From assembly GCA_037074705.1 (NCBI GenBank), contig CM073596.1, positions 13,882,501 through 13,946,500 on the forward strand: a stretch of 64,000 nucleotides of DNA. The letters run 5' to 3'. Both the position numbers and the translations under genes were made by a program. Positions within the stretch are counted from its first letter, which is position 1. Each line of letters starts with the position of its first letter. This stretch comes from Zhengitettix transpicula. Its lineage: Eukaryota > Arthropoda > Insecta > Orthoptera > Tetrigidae. The notes below the pieces were generated by a model, which saw nothing but the letters and a program-made list of their open reading frames with translations, was not told the origin of the DNA and searched no databases. This document shows positions 1 through 11,689 of this stretch, piece by piece.

Positions 1-236
1 ACAAGTACCAAATGCCCGACCTACCTGATTCAGGTTTTTCTAGAGTTTGTCCTCCATTTCTTTTAGACGAATGCCGGGTAGGATCCTTAAACCATAGCCT
101 GGGGGCCCTAGTTACCCATGGCTACCTTCCTCCACCCTTCCGCATCCCCCCTTTCAAACCCCTTTCCTATGCTATAAGAGGGGAGTTGCCACTCTGTGGA
201 TTACCCTATACATAGCCTGTCAACACCCCAAAAAAA
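1..236 (+). mobile_element. SINE-like retroposon copy 1, cut by window start
   Basis: This is the 3' part of an element family seen about ten times in the window. It runs through the shared blocks tgcccgacctacctgat, gccgggtagga, gggggccctag and gggagttgccac, and ends in tagcctgt followed by a short A run at 230-236. An A tail at this end puts the sense strand on plus. Its 67-codon reading frame ending in LPYT is shared with other copies and is discussed at the full-length copy (37518-38085). The 5' end lies outside the window. Confidence 0.8.
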
Positions 237-1601
237 CATTCGACCCTCCTTCAACTTATCTACTACACTGGAACCACTTTTTATATTGACGAATATAATT
301 TTTCATAAGTCGAAGATTGCTGCAGTAATTAAATGCTTTTATTGTATGAATTTATATTTTACTCTTTAGAGAGAAAAAAAGTTTCCCAAATTTGGTGAAG
401 GGGTTGAAGGAACCTGTCGCAGCAATGAAGCTGTTATAAATTCTAGAAGGAATTCATTTTTTGAAATTTCCCGATACTAAATTTAACCATTTTTTTAAAA
501 ATACGTTGAGTAGTAAAGTTACAATGTTCTGATTCTTTTGCCAGTTTCAGGCTTGGCGCTGAAAGACCCAGAACATAAGAACAGTGAATTAGTCCACGCA
601 ATACGCAGATTTAATTGAGACGTTTTACTCTGGATGTACAGGACCGAGTGTCCCAGATAGGTGCTGAATGCAAGCTGCTTCCTCTTGGTTCCCAATATCT
701 TATTTCTATTATTCCTGACGCCTCTCCGAATTCACCTTCTCTCTGCTCCCTCTCCGGCTGCCTCTCTCACAGTCATGATGAGCCCACTCTCTTCGGCTGC
801 ATAAAGGCTCCAAGTTGGATATCAGATTTACATATAGAGTGCCTCTAAAGACTAGTGACAACAACTCTCGTGCGAAATATAGCTGCCGCTGAACCTCGTC
901 ATTTGTCGGAGACCGCAGGGCTGGAAACCTATAGTCAAAGCATTCACACGGTGTCCGACGCTTGGGATGTCGGGATGTGAAATTTCATTTTGTCAAACGT
1001 GTATTTGTACGAAATATTTGGATAAGTCGATACGCATTTCCAAATTGTTTGATATTTTCCTCAGTTTTCCTTCGGGAAAAAGGGCAGTAACTTAATTTCG
1101 TTCACTGAGATGAGAATTGACGATTAATCAGATAAAACTCTTTTCTTAACTATTTTTGGAAACTACAATACTGATGACTACTATGCTGTACTAATATTGG
1201 TTAAATAAGGCAAATAAATAACACTATTTATGACAATGTTGGCTTAATTCAATCATGCTTCATTCTGCGATACATTAACAATGATTGTTAGTGTATTTTA
1301 ATTTAGTTTTCTACTCGACCATTTTATTTATAGACACCAATTTACAGAATGGAAGCAAATTTTAGTTTAGTTCTCAATGTTTTAAAACCAGCCTTTGTGA
1401 GCACAGAGACAGATGAATAATATAAAACCTGTATCAAAACCAAGTTAGAGAAGAATAAGGGTACAAAGAATCTGACTTTAGTAATGACGATTACCCCTCT
1501 GTTTTTAATTCATGTCTTGAAGAAATTTAAAGAAAAAAATTCAAAAGGAATTAAATCACAAGAAGAAACAATAAGTTAAGAAGTCGGAGAAGAAGATGTA
1601 T
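237..1601. other. No recognised feature
   Basis: Mostly AT-rich sequence with a more balanced stretch around 540-960. A 77-codon open frame at 615-848 has low-complexity Ser/Leu/Pro content and resembles no family I know. I see no repeat shared with the rest of the window. Confidence 0.5.
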
Positions 1602-1743
1602 GGATGAAGTTTACTCGGGATTCCAAGCGGGTAGCGTAGTTAAGTAAACACAACGTTTCGATGGCTTGCACCGCCATCTTCTTCAGGTGAAACGTGTTTA
1701 CTTAACTACGCTACCCGGTTTGAATCCCGAGAAAACTTCATCC
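1602..1743. repeat. Foldback repeat with hammerhead-like centre
   Basis: Two arms of about 50 bp (1602-1653 and 1690-1743) are near-perfect inverted copies; both contain gtagcgtagttaagtaaac or its complement. Between them, on the minus strand, lies CTGAAGA (1680-1686), a perfect 6 bp stem gatggc/gccatc (1660-1665 with 1673-1678) and GAAAC (1655-1659). That order matches the core of a hammerhead ribozyme (CUGAUGA, stem II, GAAA) with one change in the first box. Such motifs occur in Penelope-like terminal repeats and related small retroelements. I cannot fit a proper stem I, so activity is doubtful. Confidence 0.6.
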
Positions 1744-2289
1744 AGCAACTACACCGGGAAAATCTACGTTCCTTAAAGAAGATGCATATTGAAAATGGTC
1801 ACCTTACTTCAAGAGAAGGTTGGACTTCAAGAAAAAAGGGAAATAAAATGGCCCAAAAACAGACCAATAAACGGTGTGAAAAATGTTAAACTATCCTATG
1901 TACTTGTACGTCAATATCTTTGCTTTTGTTTATTACGCTTAATGGTGCCTCAACTGTTTCAAAACATCTTACTTATTTTTTCCATCAATTTCGTACCCGA
2001 GTTAACTTTCACAGGCTTGGTTCAAGTCAACGATTAGCAGAAAACAGAAAAATACACAGCCACTCAATATAAAAATAGGTTCTTACGTGTTTGGAGAATG
2101 TGAAGGAGGTTCGTTATTTTTGGAACGTCATTATGAAGGATGGACGAAGAAAATAAGACATCGAGAAGAGGAATAGTAATAATAATGGCGTCCAACATTG
2201 AAATTGGATTGACGACAAAGTTTCTGAAATTATTTGTGTGGAGTAGATGCCTCCAGTAGACTGGAAGCTTTTGAAATATGGTGCTACAG
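1744..2289. other. No recognised feature
   Basis: AT-rich sequence. The 82-codon frame at 1789-2037 shows no recognisable domain. Confidence 0.45.
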
Positions 2290-2925
2290 ACCATATATAG
2301 ATCATATGTAGACTGATAAATTTGAAAATGAGAAAGTTTTAGAAGACAAAGATTGGGTTAGAAGTTTTTGGGAAACGCTACCAAACGTTGATGGAGCTCA
2401 TTAGAGTTTGGACAACTTAGTGATGGACCGTCCAGCGATTGCTGTACGTATATAGGTCATATATAGACTGATAAATTTGAAAATGAGAATGTTTTAGATG
2501 ACAAAGATTGGGTTAGAACTTTTTGGGAAACGCTACCACACATTTGTGGAGCTCTTCAGAGTTTGGACAACGTAGTGATGGACCGTCCAGCGATTGCTGT
2601 ACATATATAGGTCATTTATAGATTAATAAATTTGAAAATGAGAACGTTTTAGAAGACAAAGATTGGGTTAGAAGTTTTTCGGAAACGCTACTACACGTTG
2701 GTTGCGCTCATCAGAGTTTGGACAACTTAGTGATGGACCGTCCAGCGATTGCTGTACATATATAGGTCATATATAGATTGATAAATTTGAAAACGAGAAA
2801 GTTTTAGAAGACAAAGACTGGGAAAGTAGTTTTTGGAAAACGCTACCCCACGTTGGTGGCGCTCATCAGAGTTTGGACAACTTAGTGATGGATGGTCGAG
2901 CGATTTCTGTACATAGATCATCTAA
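2290..2925. repeat. 155 bp tandem array, four units
   Basis: The anchor ga(c/t)t(g/a)ataaatttga recurs at 2311, 2466, 2621 and 2776, exactly 155 bp apart each time. Each unit continues through gaaaatgaga, gacaaagattggg, an aaacgctacc block, a cgttg block, gctcatcagagtttggacaac and gatggaccgtccagcgattgctgtacatatatag. The units differ by scattered substitutions. The period is not a multiple of three and no frame stays open across units, so this is non-coding tandem repeat, close to a nucleosome repeat in length. I see no copy elsewhere in the window. Confidence 0.9.
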
Positions 2926-4805
2926 TTTTCAGGAAATACAGTGATCTAAAGAAGATGTAGAGCCGTCTACAAACAAGTCACGAGGCGACCTGAAAAATAA
3001 AAGATTGCTCTTTCTTTCATACCGCTTAATTTTCTTTGGTATGTTTTCTAAGCTCTTCACCTATGCCACCGCATTTCATTTTTAGTGAATTATTATTTTA
3101 AACTGCAAACGATAGGTTTCCATTAAGTTATGAATGGTATTCTTCATACTCTCGCTATTTTTGTTGGGTTATTTAGTATTAAATATAACAGAGATGGTAA
3201 TTTTGAAAAATTATATGGTATTTACCATTTTAACGATGTAAATTTAACCGTGATTGGCAATTTTATAACTCGCTTAATTTTATAACTTATTTAAATTGTC
3301 AAAATATTTACTATAAATATAAAGAACGTTTTACGAGGATTTTTGTAACATTTTTAAAGATAAAAAATGATATCTCATCAGCACTAAACGCCACCGATTT
3401 CGTATAAGCACTGAAATTTATTTTAAGTGAATTTCGTATTCAAATATTTTTTTGCGTGGTCGATAATGCCCCACTTAGTTATTTACAGCGAGACAATAAA
3501 AAATTTATTCTGTGAATTGCAGCGATTAACAAAATGAAATCGTATATCCTACGCAAATCGCGGACATTCAAATGGATTTCAATGAACCAGGTGAATTTTT
3601 TTTTTTGGTAGTTGCAGTTTTGAATCGAGAGGAGCGGATTAAAACTCGTTCGAATGTAACACGAGTGCTTCATTACATAAATCGGCGAATGCACTCCAAT
3701 TATTGGCGGGGATCCTAAATCATTTATAACGCGCTATTCGGCAGCGATGCACGTATTTGGCTCGACACAATATAACTATATCTACTCAATGGCCGATGGT
3801 AATTAACCCAAATAACCAACAGAGCGGGACTCTGGGCTGCATGTCACGGGAACGACACATTGTTCGCAACCATAAATCTTACTATTCGTGTGTGACTCAA
3901 TGACGCACCGCAGGGAATAACTCGGAAACATCAGTCGAGCAAGGGGTCGGTTTGTTTCACGGCTGCGATTCATATTGCAAGGCCGGAAGATGTCCTCAAT
4001 ACAATTAAACATACTTTTTCCTCGGGTACTCTAGATTCTGAGATATCAGAATATAACAGGAGCGTCTTCGATGTTAGAGGTCGATAGCAGAATAAAGAGC
4101 GGATGACATGTATTTGATAGCACCATGAATATTCCAGTAGAACGTCGAGAGTGGACTACGCTAATAAATTAGTTTCACCTTAGAAAGGCTTTTCGTAATC
4201 CATCAACTGTTCGACATAAATTATTCTTCCTGCCATTCCACGTTTTCTGCTTGCCTTGCTGAGTTGAGAATTTTTTAAAATTCTATTTACAAACATTATG
4301 AGCGTCTAATTTTTTTTCAAATTAATTGTAACTGACTATACGACAAAAAACATTTTATACATTAATAATGTTGAGAATAATGAATAACCAAAATAAACCT
4401 CTGAAGTAATATAATTCCAAAAAGATTAGTTCTCGATCTCAGTAGATCATAATCATCAAAAACTAAACGTTTACATAAAGTTAAAGACCTTTAAAATTGC
4501 TACTAAAGACATCAATAATACAATAATCATACCATAATATCAAATTATATAAATATAAAACAATGTTAAGTTTTTTTTAGAAATTGTAACTATATTTAAA
4601 AATATACCATTAACAATCGTCATATAGTACACAGTTACGAAGACATGAATAAGCAACGCCATTGGCTACACAGATATAACTTCATAGAATCTATACAGGT
4701 GTATATACAAGTTATTTTGACTTGAATTTTATAATCAATTGAAAACTTGGAATAAAATTTATATTTATGGTTGTAAATAACACCAGCATAATGGAGATTT
4801 GTTCT
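2926..4805. other. No recognised feature
   Basis: AT-rich DNA with a more GC-balanced part at about 3640-4020. Open frames here, such as the 71- and 69-codon minus-strand frames, have no family resemblance. Confidence 0.45.
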
Positions 4806-5171
4806 CTCTTCCCATTGGAACAGTCGGCCAGCTGCCTCCTAAACTGGTCGAGGCTTGGTGAAGGGAATGCTGCGTCCCCACAGCAAACCCCTCTCCGGCC
4901 ATCGGAAGGGCGTGGGACAAGTACCCAATGCCCGACCAACCTGAGCAGGTTTTTGAAATTTATCCTGCACCACTTTTAGGAGAATGTCGGGTAGGATAAT
5001 TAAAATTAAAAAAAATTAAAAAAATTAAATTATGACCCGGGGGCCCTAGTTAACCCTTGGCTACCTTCCTCTACCCTGTCGCATCCCCCCTTTCAAATCC
5101 ATTCGTATGCTTTTAAAGGGGAGTTGCCACAATGTGGATTACCCTCAAGTAGCCTGTTGACCTAAACAAAT
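4806..5171 (+). mobile_element. SINE-like retroposon copy 2, 5'-truncated
   Basis: It starts within the family near ttcccattggaacagtcgg and ends at gtagcctgttgacc plus a weak A-rich tail. A stretch of A/T at about 4997-5032 interrupts the body just after gtcgggtagga, where other copies read straight through. The 5' truncation and 3' tail fit target-primed retroposition. The sense strand is plus. Confidence 0.75.
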
Positions 5172-5305
5172 ACCTACATAATCTATTATTAAAAATGTTT
5201 TCCCTAAATATATTTATGTAAAAGGCCACAATTTTCTTACATAATCTATTATTAAAAATGTTTTCCCTAAATATAGATTTATGTACAAGGCCACAATTTT
5301 CTTTA
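5172..5305. repeat. Two-copy tandem duplication, about 65 bp
   Basis: The block acataatctattattaaaa through ggccacaattttctt appears twice in direct succession just after SINE-like copy 2. The copies differ by small changes (atatattt against atatagattt, gtaaaag against gtacaag), so the duplication is recent but not brand new. Confidence 0.8.
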
Positions 5306-8300
5306 CTTTAATATATTGATTTCATGATGTACATATATACTTTGAAAACACAAGAACTTCGGTTGTAAAGATTTCCAGACTTCAATTTCAAAACTAATTT
5401 TTGCTTATAGACTGGTATTTTTATTGGAAGGGGAAAAAGTTATATATAGATTTAATTACAGCTGAAACTATTGATTCACATACGAAATTTTTATTACTCG
5501 ATAATTTTTTTGTCGGTTAAAAATATGTTTTTTTGATAAAATTATTTACGCACGTGTCCAAAAAAATTATTTTTATTTTTAAAGAGATAATAAATATTAA
5601 ATATGTTTTTAGATTTTAGTGATAGGTTAAATATATGAAACATCAATATCATCTTCTGTAAAAATTTTAATAATGTAATTTGTGGAAGTGATTTTTGATT
5701 TTTCTTATTTTTCCTCGGAGTGTAATACCAGTCTAATTTAATTAATAACTCTTCCATATGGGTATTCCAAAAATACCTAATTCAAACAATTAGTTTCTTG
5801 CCTTGATTATTCTTTTTCGTTTAAGAAATAAAGTGTAGAAAGTGTCTGAACTTTTTCCAAAGACAAACTTACGTTTGGAATATTTTCACAGATCTACAAA
5901 CCAGATTATATTAAGTAATTGTCCGAACTACATCAGACTTATTTTTCTTTAATTATATTCATAATTACTGTTTTAAATTGAAGCTATTTTTCATATTTAC
6001 CACGCCTAAAACGATTAAAATTTATTAACATAAACATTTATTAATATTAACATTTTTTCGGCAGTATGAATGACTTCATGGTTTAATTCGTTTTTTTTCA
6101 ATACACTGTTTAAGTGACGTTATTACTCTTGAATTGAACAGTGCATGCAAACGAGATTTAAAAATATTCCCTTTCTCGTAACCATTCTTTTATTAAAAGG
6201 ACACTGAATGGTTTTCTTGACATCAACCTACGAAACAACAGCGTTAATTTGCCGAGAAGGAAACCTTATTGATTTCTTTTTTGTTTGACGTTTCAATCCA
6301 ATTGTGTCTCAAGAGCTCCGTCGTATGTACACACTATTTAATAAATTGCCTCAATAGATGAAAGGATATTACTTTTTGGAGACTGCGCCATTGTATATAT
6401 ACCAGTGCAGACTGGCGTCCTTTACTTGAATAGACGTTAACTGTGATTGGTTGCAGAGTAAACACGAACACACACGCAGACGTACTCTTCCGTGGATAAA
6501 TAGAAATTGGTCTAATACGATTCGTCTCTCAGTGCTCCCTAGAATTTTTACGTATAGTTTATTTATCAGTAAAAGCGTTTGGACAACACAAACAAAAATA
6601 TATGTATATATATATATATATACATTATATTTATATTGTAATATTCAAAATTATAAACTATCAATGAAAATTAAACCCAACACGTTGAGGCCAAATTAAG
6701 TGGTAATCGAATTTTTAAAAGGAAGAAACTTAACAGGATTTTACTTTGAATTAATTTTTTTTAAAAAAACAGATAACAAAAGATTATTTATTACAATTTC
6801 GATTTACTATAAATTTTGTACATTTTTAAGTTTTTAACAAATTGCCACAGCTTTAATGATACTCATAATATCCGAGCCGCTTACTGGGCCTCAAATAATG
6901 ATAGTGATTTGTAATTGTCACCAAAAGTTACAAAATAAAATACAAATTAAATTGTGTAAATGAATCTAACAAAAAATCTCTTGAATTCTGAAAAATCTAG
7001 AGAAATCAGACGGTAAATTATATTTACATAACGGTTCATATAATAAAGTTTCTACATAGCATTTTATTTAGAGTTGTTCTGGTACTGTATTGTGCACTCC
7101 ACAGGTATTTTATTTTGAAGAAAATATTAAATTAACAGGCCATAAAGCTGATTGCAATTTCGTTTCACTTCACAAAATTCCGGCGCCTTTCTAACAACTG
7201 ATAAAAAAAACTTTATGTCGTCCTATTTATTTAGATTGGTTAAAGTCCAAAGAGAAGCTTCAAAGCATTATCGTTTGCACTCACAAGCAGACTCTTACTA
7301 CATGACCACTGCGGTCAGTCTCCAAAATCACTCTTAATGTTTCCGCCAAAGTTTTGACCGTCATACATACGCTTTTCCGACAATAATCACGTAAGAACCT
7401 TTAAATTCTCTGAATTCTTGCGCAAAACAATGCTCTGGTTTCAATAATTACGCCGACAATAATATTAAAGAAAATTTATTAAATAAAACTTACATTAAAA
7501 ATTGTTGACCGGTACAATATATATGATAACTATTCAGTCATACTTAAGAAACGGAGACCTCAATTTTATTCAACCCACTGTAAAGGATTGCGGAGTTTAA
7601 CAAATTTGGGATGAACATTTAATTTCTAATGAGAGTTAAGAATACTGCAAAAAGCATAATACATTTTGGAGCCGAGAGTTAATAAAAATCGATATCAGGA
7701 GTACAGTGGGGTGTCAAGACAAATAAATTATTAATTTTAACTCTTTCATAAAGGGACAGGCTATGAATTATAACTGTAAAGAGAAATCAAAATAAATTTT
7801 TATAGTCATACCTACTAAATTACTCAACTCCATCGTTCAGTTTTAATAACAGTCAATATACTTAAACACATCTACTAATCAGTAGACAGTGCTCCATATA
7901 TATAGGAACAACAATATGCAAATACCTGTATTTTATCCCCATAACGACGAAAAAAAATTAATCACTATTCAAATCGTACTTTTTTATTGTCACGCATTCA
8001 GGCGACATTTTCCCAACAGTGCTTTACCCGTTTTACGATTGCGAGAGTAATTCTTTTTCTCTTCAATATGTGAGACATAACATGGATTCATAATTACACA
8101 CCATATTCGAAACAACATTCCACACAGTAGATGGAAGCTGGTTCTTCAGCTCCGAAGAAGTAGAAGAATGTTCAATCGCGCGGGAAATATCAAGGAATCC
8201 GTGATATTGGAATACTTAAGTAATTCTGTTGATAAAAGAACTGGGGAATACTAATCAAACATTCTAACGAAACTATACAAAAATATTCCTGAAATAGGTT

Positions 8301-8700
8301 TGCAGGACAAAAGCGTCTTGGCGATGGGAGAATTGAGGGTTTTTCACAGAAGTGATTGTTAAAAGTGATAACGTTAAAAATACAACTGTTTTGGAACATA
8401 TTTCACAAACAGAGAACGTAACAGACCATCTTCGTTTTCTCTCTCGCAACAATCAGTATTTATTAAAAGCTCATACTTCTGCGACTTTCATTTTCCTCTT
8501 ATGTGTTAATAAGAGAGAATTAATTACCATAAGAAGACAGTATGATTTAAAGGTCGTAGTTTCATCATTCGAAAAATTCAAAAGAATGTTGGATTTTGTG
8601 GATTTACTGAATGAATGATGGTCTCCGCAAAACTGCGACTTGAAGAATTGAGTTGTTGCACATGAACTAGACAGTCCTCGCAAAGTGGACATAGTCGTTG
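5306..8700. other. No recognised feature, AT-rich
   Basis: Long AT-rich stretch with a small (TA)n run at 6599-6622. Open frames of 60-88 codons occur on both strands, including overlapping pairs near 8190-8690, but none shows a domain or repeats elsewhere. Confidence 0.45.
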
Positions 8701-9060
8701 CGCTGTCAAGCCTAATCAGATAGGGGCTCGGTATCGGCTGCCATTGAGGGATTACTTGCCAGTAATTCCCTGTGTGTTATTTAAATGCTCTCAGTCTGCA
8801 GAATAATGCAGTCGCACAAGCTGCGTAATCCGCACTAGCTTTCGGAGTTGGTCCACAGTGGTTTCTAACCAACCCTCCCGCTCTCACCCTGCAACCCCAG
8901 GCTCTCCAGCGGGAACTCTACCAAATCCTCACTCGTGGAGAAAAAAAAAATCTCTCGTCGCCTTTCAGCAGCAAGAAAACTCTATGCGTAATATCCTGAG
9001 CGTAGTAAAAGAGGGGAGCGAATTGAGTCGTGTTCGAAACGGCCACGTTTCACGCTAGTC
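8701..9060. other. GC-balanced single-copy island
   Basis: This stands out from AT-rich flanks and does not match any repeat in the window. It could be a conserved non-coding block or part of an untranslated exon. The 66-codon frame at 8858-9058 is Pro/Ser-rich and not recognisable. Confidence 0.3.
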
Positions 9061-9228
9061 TTTCCACAATTTCAAACTCCATCGTTTACACTGGGTAACA
9101 TTAATGAAATAATAATTAAAAAATGAAATGTATCGTAAATATAAATAATACGTAATTTTTTTGATTTAACGTCTGGTTTGAATTAATAAAAACAATTTAT
9201 GATCATTTATTTTTTATATTCTGACGAC

Positions 9229-9257
9229 GTTTCGATACCTTTTTGTATCTTCTTCAC
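9229..9257 (-). ncRNA. Hammerhead-like core, degenerate
   Basis: On the minus strand the order is GTGAAGA (9251-9257), a 5 bp stem gatac/gtatc (9234-9238 with 9245-9249) and GAAAC (9229-9233). This is the same layout as in the 1602-1743 foldback and the Penelope terminal repeats, with two differences from CUGAUGA. No long inverted arms flank it. It is probably a terminal-repeat scrap of a Penelope-type element. Confidence 0.3.
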
Positions 9258-9759
9258 GTATTGATGAAATTAACACAATAAAACTAGCGCAACTAAACGA
9301 AACAAGTTATTAAATTTACACAGGTTTCCAAGGGGATCTGAGGCAGACTTTTCACTTGACGCTAACAAGAATGAAGCAAGACGTGACACTGAACGTTATG
9401 AGATTATATTGTTATTCAGTATTATATTAAATATTATGACGTCTACTATAACATCGACATTATGTTCAAGTGTTTGGTGAAAGTGTTAATGTATTCATAG
9501 AATCATTGAATGTTTTGTTTTTCATTTTATTTTGCGAGCCTACATTTTATTTTACTTTTGAAATGAAGCTATGTTTACTTCAATTATTTTCTCTTTAATA
9601 ATTTCTTTTATATAAGAAATCGTTGCGATAAAAACTCAGCACTTAAGGACTATGGAACTCAATTAATGGATTAGGATATAAAAATCTCAAATTAATTTTT
9701 ATTTATCTCATGATATTTTTATTATATTATCAAACATAAAAATAACCAATTACAGTCGT

Positions 9760-9761
<2 letters not shown>

Positions 9762-9801
<40 letters not shown>
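9762..9801. repeat. (TA)n microsatellite
   Basis: About 40 bp of uninterrupted TA repeats. The 111-codon frame starting in it reads YIYIYI and is an artefact of the repeat. Confidence 0.95.
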
Positions 9802-9802
<1 letters not shown>

Positions 9803-10178
9803 CTATATAGAGCTTAAGGCCTCCTTAGGCCATATTTATCAGTATCTGTACATCATTAAAATATTACAATATTCATATCGTAATATTACAATGTCTATTT
9901 ATTTATTTAAATTATTATTAAATCTAAGCAGGTATGTAACAGTACATTTTTTTAAGGACTTCTACCGTATCTTGAAATTTTTTTTGGTGATTTTTACACG
10001 TTATCATTACGGTACTTTCGTATTGACAAGGTGTAAACAATACCAAAACATTATGCAGCTATTACATTTGTTTGCACTTCTAGAGGCTTCATAATCAGAC
10101 TAAAAAGTAAACGATTGTTAGGGAAAACGATTCCCTCTGTCATAAAAATATATTCAGTTCCTTACCTTTAATTAATTT

Positions 10179-10309
10179 AATGAATAAGAAAGATATTCAA
10201 TTCAGACAAAAAATTTATAATATTAATACCACACAACGTTTATTGTCCCTTTCATCAGGTGCGAAGAAGAGCCTAGATCGACACAACTGCACTTGTCAGT
10301 TGACAAAAT
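10179..10309 (-). repeat. Left inverted terminal repeat of the Penelope-like element
   Basis: On the minus strand it contains an intact CTGATGA box (10252-10258), followed by GGGA (10246-10249) and a decayed TAAAC (10238-10242) where GAAAC is expected. These are the 5' half-core and one stem II strand of a hammerhead ribozyme. The pairing strand of stem II has mutated here but survives in the right repeat. Confidence 0.7.
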
Positions 10310-10329
10310 CCAAAGGCACCATTAGTCCT

Positions 10330-11220
10330 TTTTTTCCCCTTGTGATAGTCATGAGAGATTTCGAAAATTCTTGTTTCTCTACTTCTGCCCAACCTCTTTG
10401 CTGCATCAGATATGTAGATGACATTTTTTGTATTGTTAATACCTCTCAAATCAACCTTATAGTCAATACTTTCAATAATTATCATCCCAACTTAAATTCA
10501 CACATGAACTTGAATTTAACCATTCTCTCAATTTCCGTGACGTCACTGTATCCATTCACAATACTTACATTCTCACCAATTGGTTCCGAAAGCCTACATA
10601 CTCTGGACGTGTTCTCAATTATCTTTCTGATCATCCTTCAAACCAAAAGAGAGCAATGGTATACAATCTTGGAGACAGAGCTATATAACTTTCTAACTCC
10701 TTGTTCCATGAACACAACTTAAATATATTCCGAAACATTTTAATCTCCAATGAGTACCCTTTAAATTTTATTATTAAACACACAACCAGCAGATTGAACA
10801 ACATCCAATATCCTACTGTCAGTCGTCCCCAAACACCTCACGCCAAATTACTACATCACAAATTCGTCCAAGTATGCAAAGAATATCAAATATCCGTCAT
10901 TTACAGATCCACTAATGCCCTTTTATACTTGATTAAAAACCACAATGACCCACTTGACTCCTACAGAAAACGTTGTGTTGCTTACAAAATCTCTTGTTCT
11001 AATTGTAATTCCAGCTACATAGGGCAAACAAAACGTTCCCTTAATACACGTATCAAGGAACGTATGTCTAATATCAAACTTCCCATTGATAAACAATCTG
11101 TAGTATCCAAACATATAATCAATTATAAACATGCATTTGATTGAAAAAATGCTAAGATTTTAGACATTGACACCAGGTACAATTCCAGACTCATTTCAGA
11201 GGTGCTTCACATTAAATAAA
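10330..11220 (+). pseudogene. Penelope-like RT and GIY-YIG endonuclease, broken
   Basis: The product would copy element RNA into DNA and nick the target. The first frame (10180-10722) contains RDFENSC and the catalytic motif RYVDDIF. It shifts frame near 10500; in the new frame come LTNWFRKP-type sequence and a FRNILISNEYPLNFI block, continuing in 10701-11144. The C-terminal domain has VAYKISCSNCNSSYIGQTKRS, cut here to VAYKISC..C..SYIGQT, which fits the GIY-YIG nuclease with its upstream Cys pair. An in-frame TGA after KHAFD and further stops show it is dead. The reverse transcriptase fingers region is absent. Confidence 0.85.
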
Positions 11221-11382
11221 ACATCACAGATATTAATGTACAAACAGACACTATGAAACTCAATAATTGCTATGATCCCTTATTATTACTCTAAACGTTC
11301 TGTTTTCCACTGCCGTTGCTCCATTATTGTTACGTTAACCCTTCGGCTCTCCCATTGTCGTTGCGTTTTCGTCGCTTTTGAG

Positions 11383-11520
11383 TTTTGACAACTGACAAGT
11401 GCAGTTGTGTCGCTCTAGGTTCTTCTTCACACCTGAGTAAAGGAACAAGGATCCCAGAAAGGTTTTGTGGTATTTATATTATCAGTTTTGTGTCTGAATT
11501 GGCTATCTTTCTTATTCATT
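11383..11520 (+). repeat. Right inverted terminal repeat of the Penelope-like element
   Basis: The plus strand reads CTGAGTA (11433-11439, decayed from CTGATGA), an intact tccc stem strand (11452-11455) and GAAA (11457-11460). It complements the losses in the left repeat: each copy keeps the parts of a hammerhead core that the other has lost. Confidence 0.7.
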
Positions 11521-11689
11521 TTTTCATTTTAATAAATTATCATGATAATTATCAATCATGTATTTACTTTTATTTTTTTTAAATTTTTTGTCCCTCATTT
11601 ATTTTCTTTAGCCTCGAGTATGAGGCGAAAAAATTGAGTAGTTTTTTAAATAGTTCCTGACACGAATTGTAACTCGCCTTTTTTGGCTC

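Larger units (their letters stand above)
10179..11520 (+). mobile_element. Penelope-like element copy 1, inverted terminal repeats
   Basis: The boundaries are set by inverted terminal repeats of about 135 bp, 10179-10309 and 11383-11520. Both carry aatgaataagaaag at the outer edge, then ttcagaca, a cctga...tca core and gcacttgtcagttg at the inner edge, or complements of these. Between them are the end of a reverse transcriptase and a GIY-YIG endonuclease, the domain order typical of Penelope-like elements. The N-terminal half of the reverse transcriptase is missing, so the element is internally deleted and not autonomous. Confidence 0.88.

Noticed and set aside
2290..2925. Shared ccccacgttggtgg-like string between the 155 bp array and the LTR ends
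   Set aside because: The match is under 20 bp and the flanks do not align, so it may be chance.
9759..10094. 111-codon frame at the TA repeat
   Set aside because: Its N-terminus is the microsatellite translated and the rest is AT-rich with no family.
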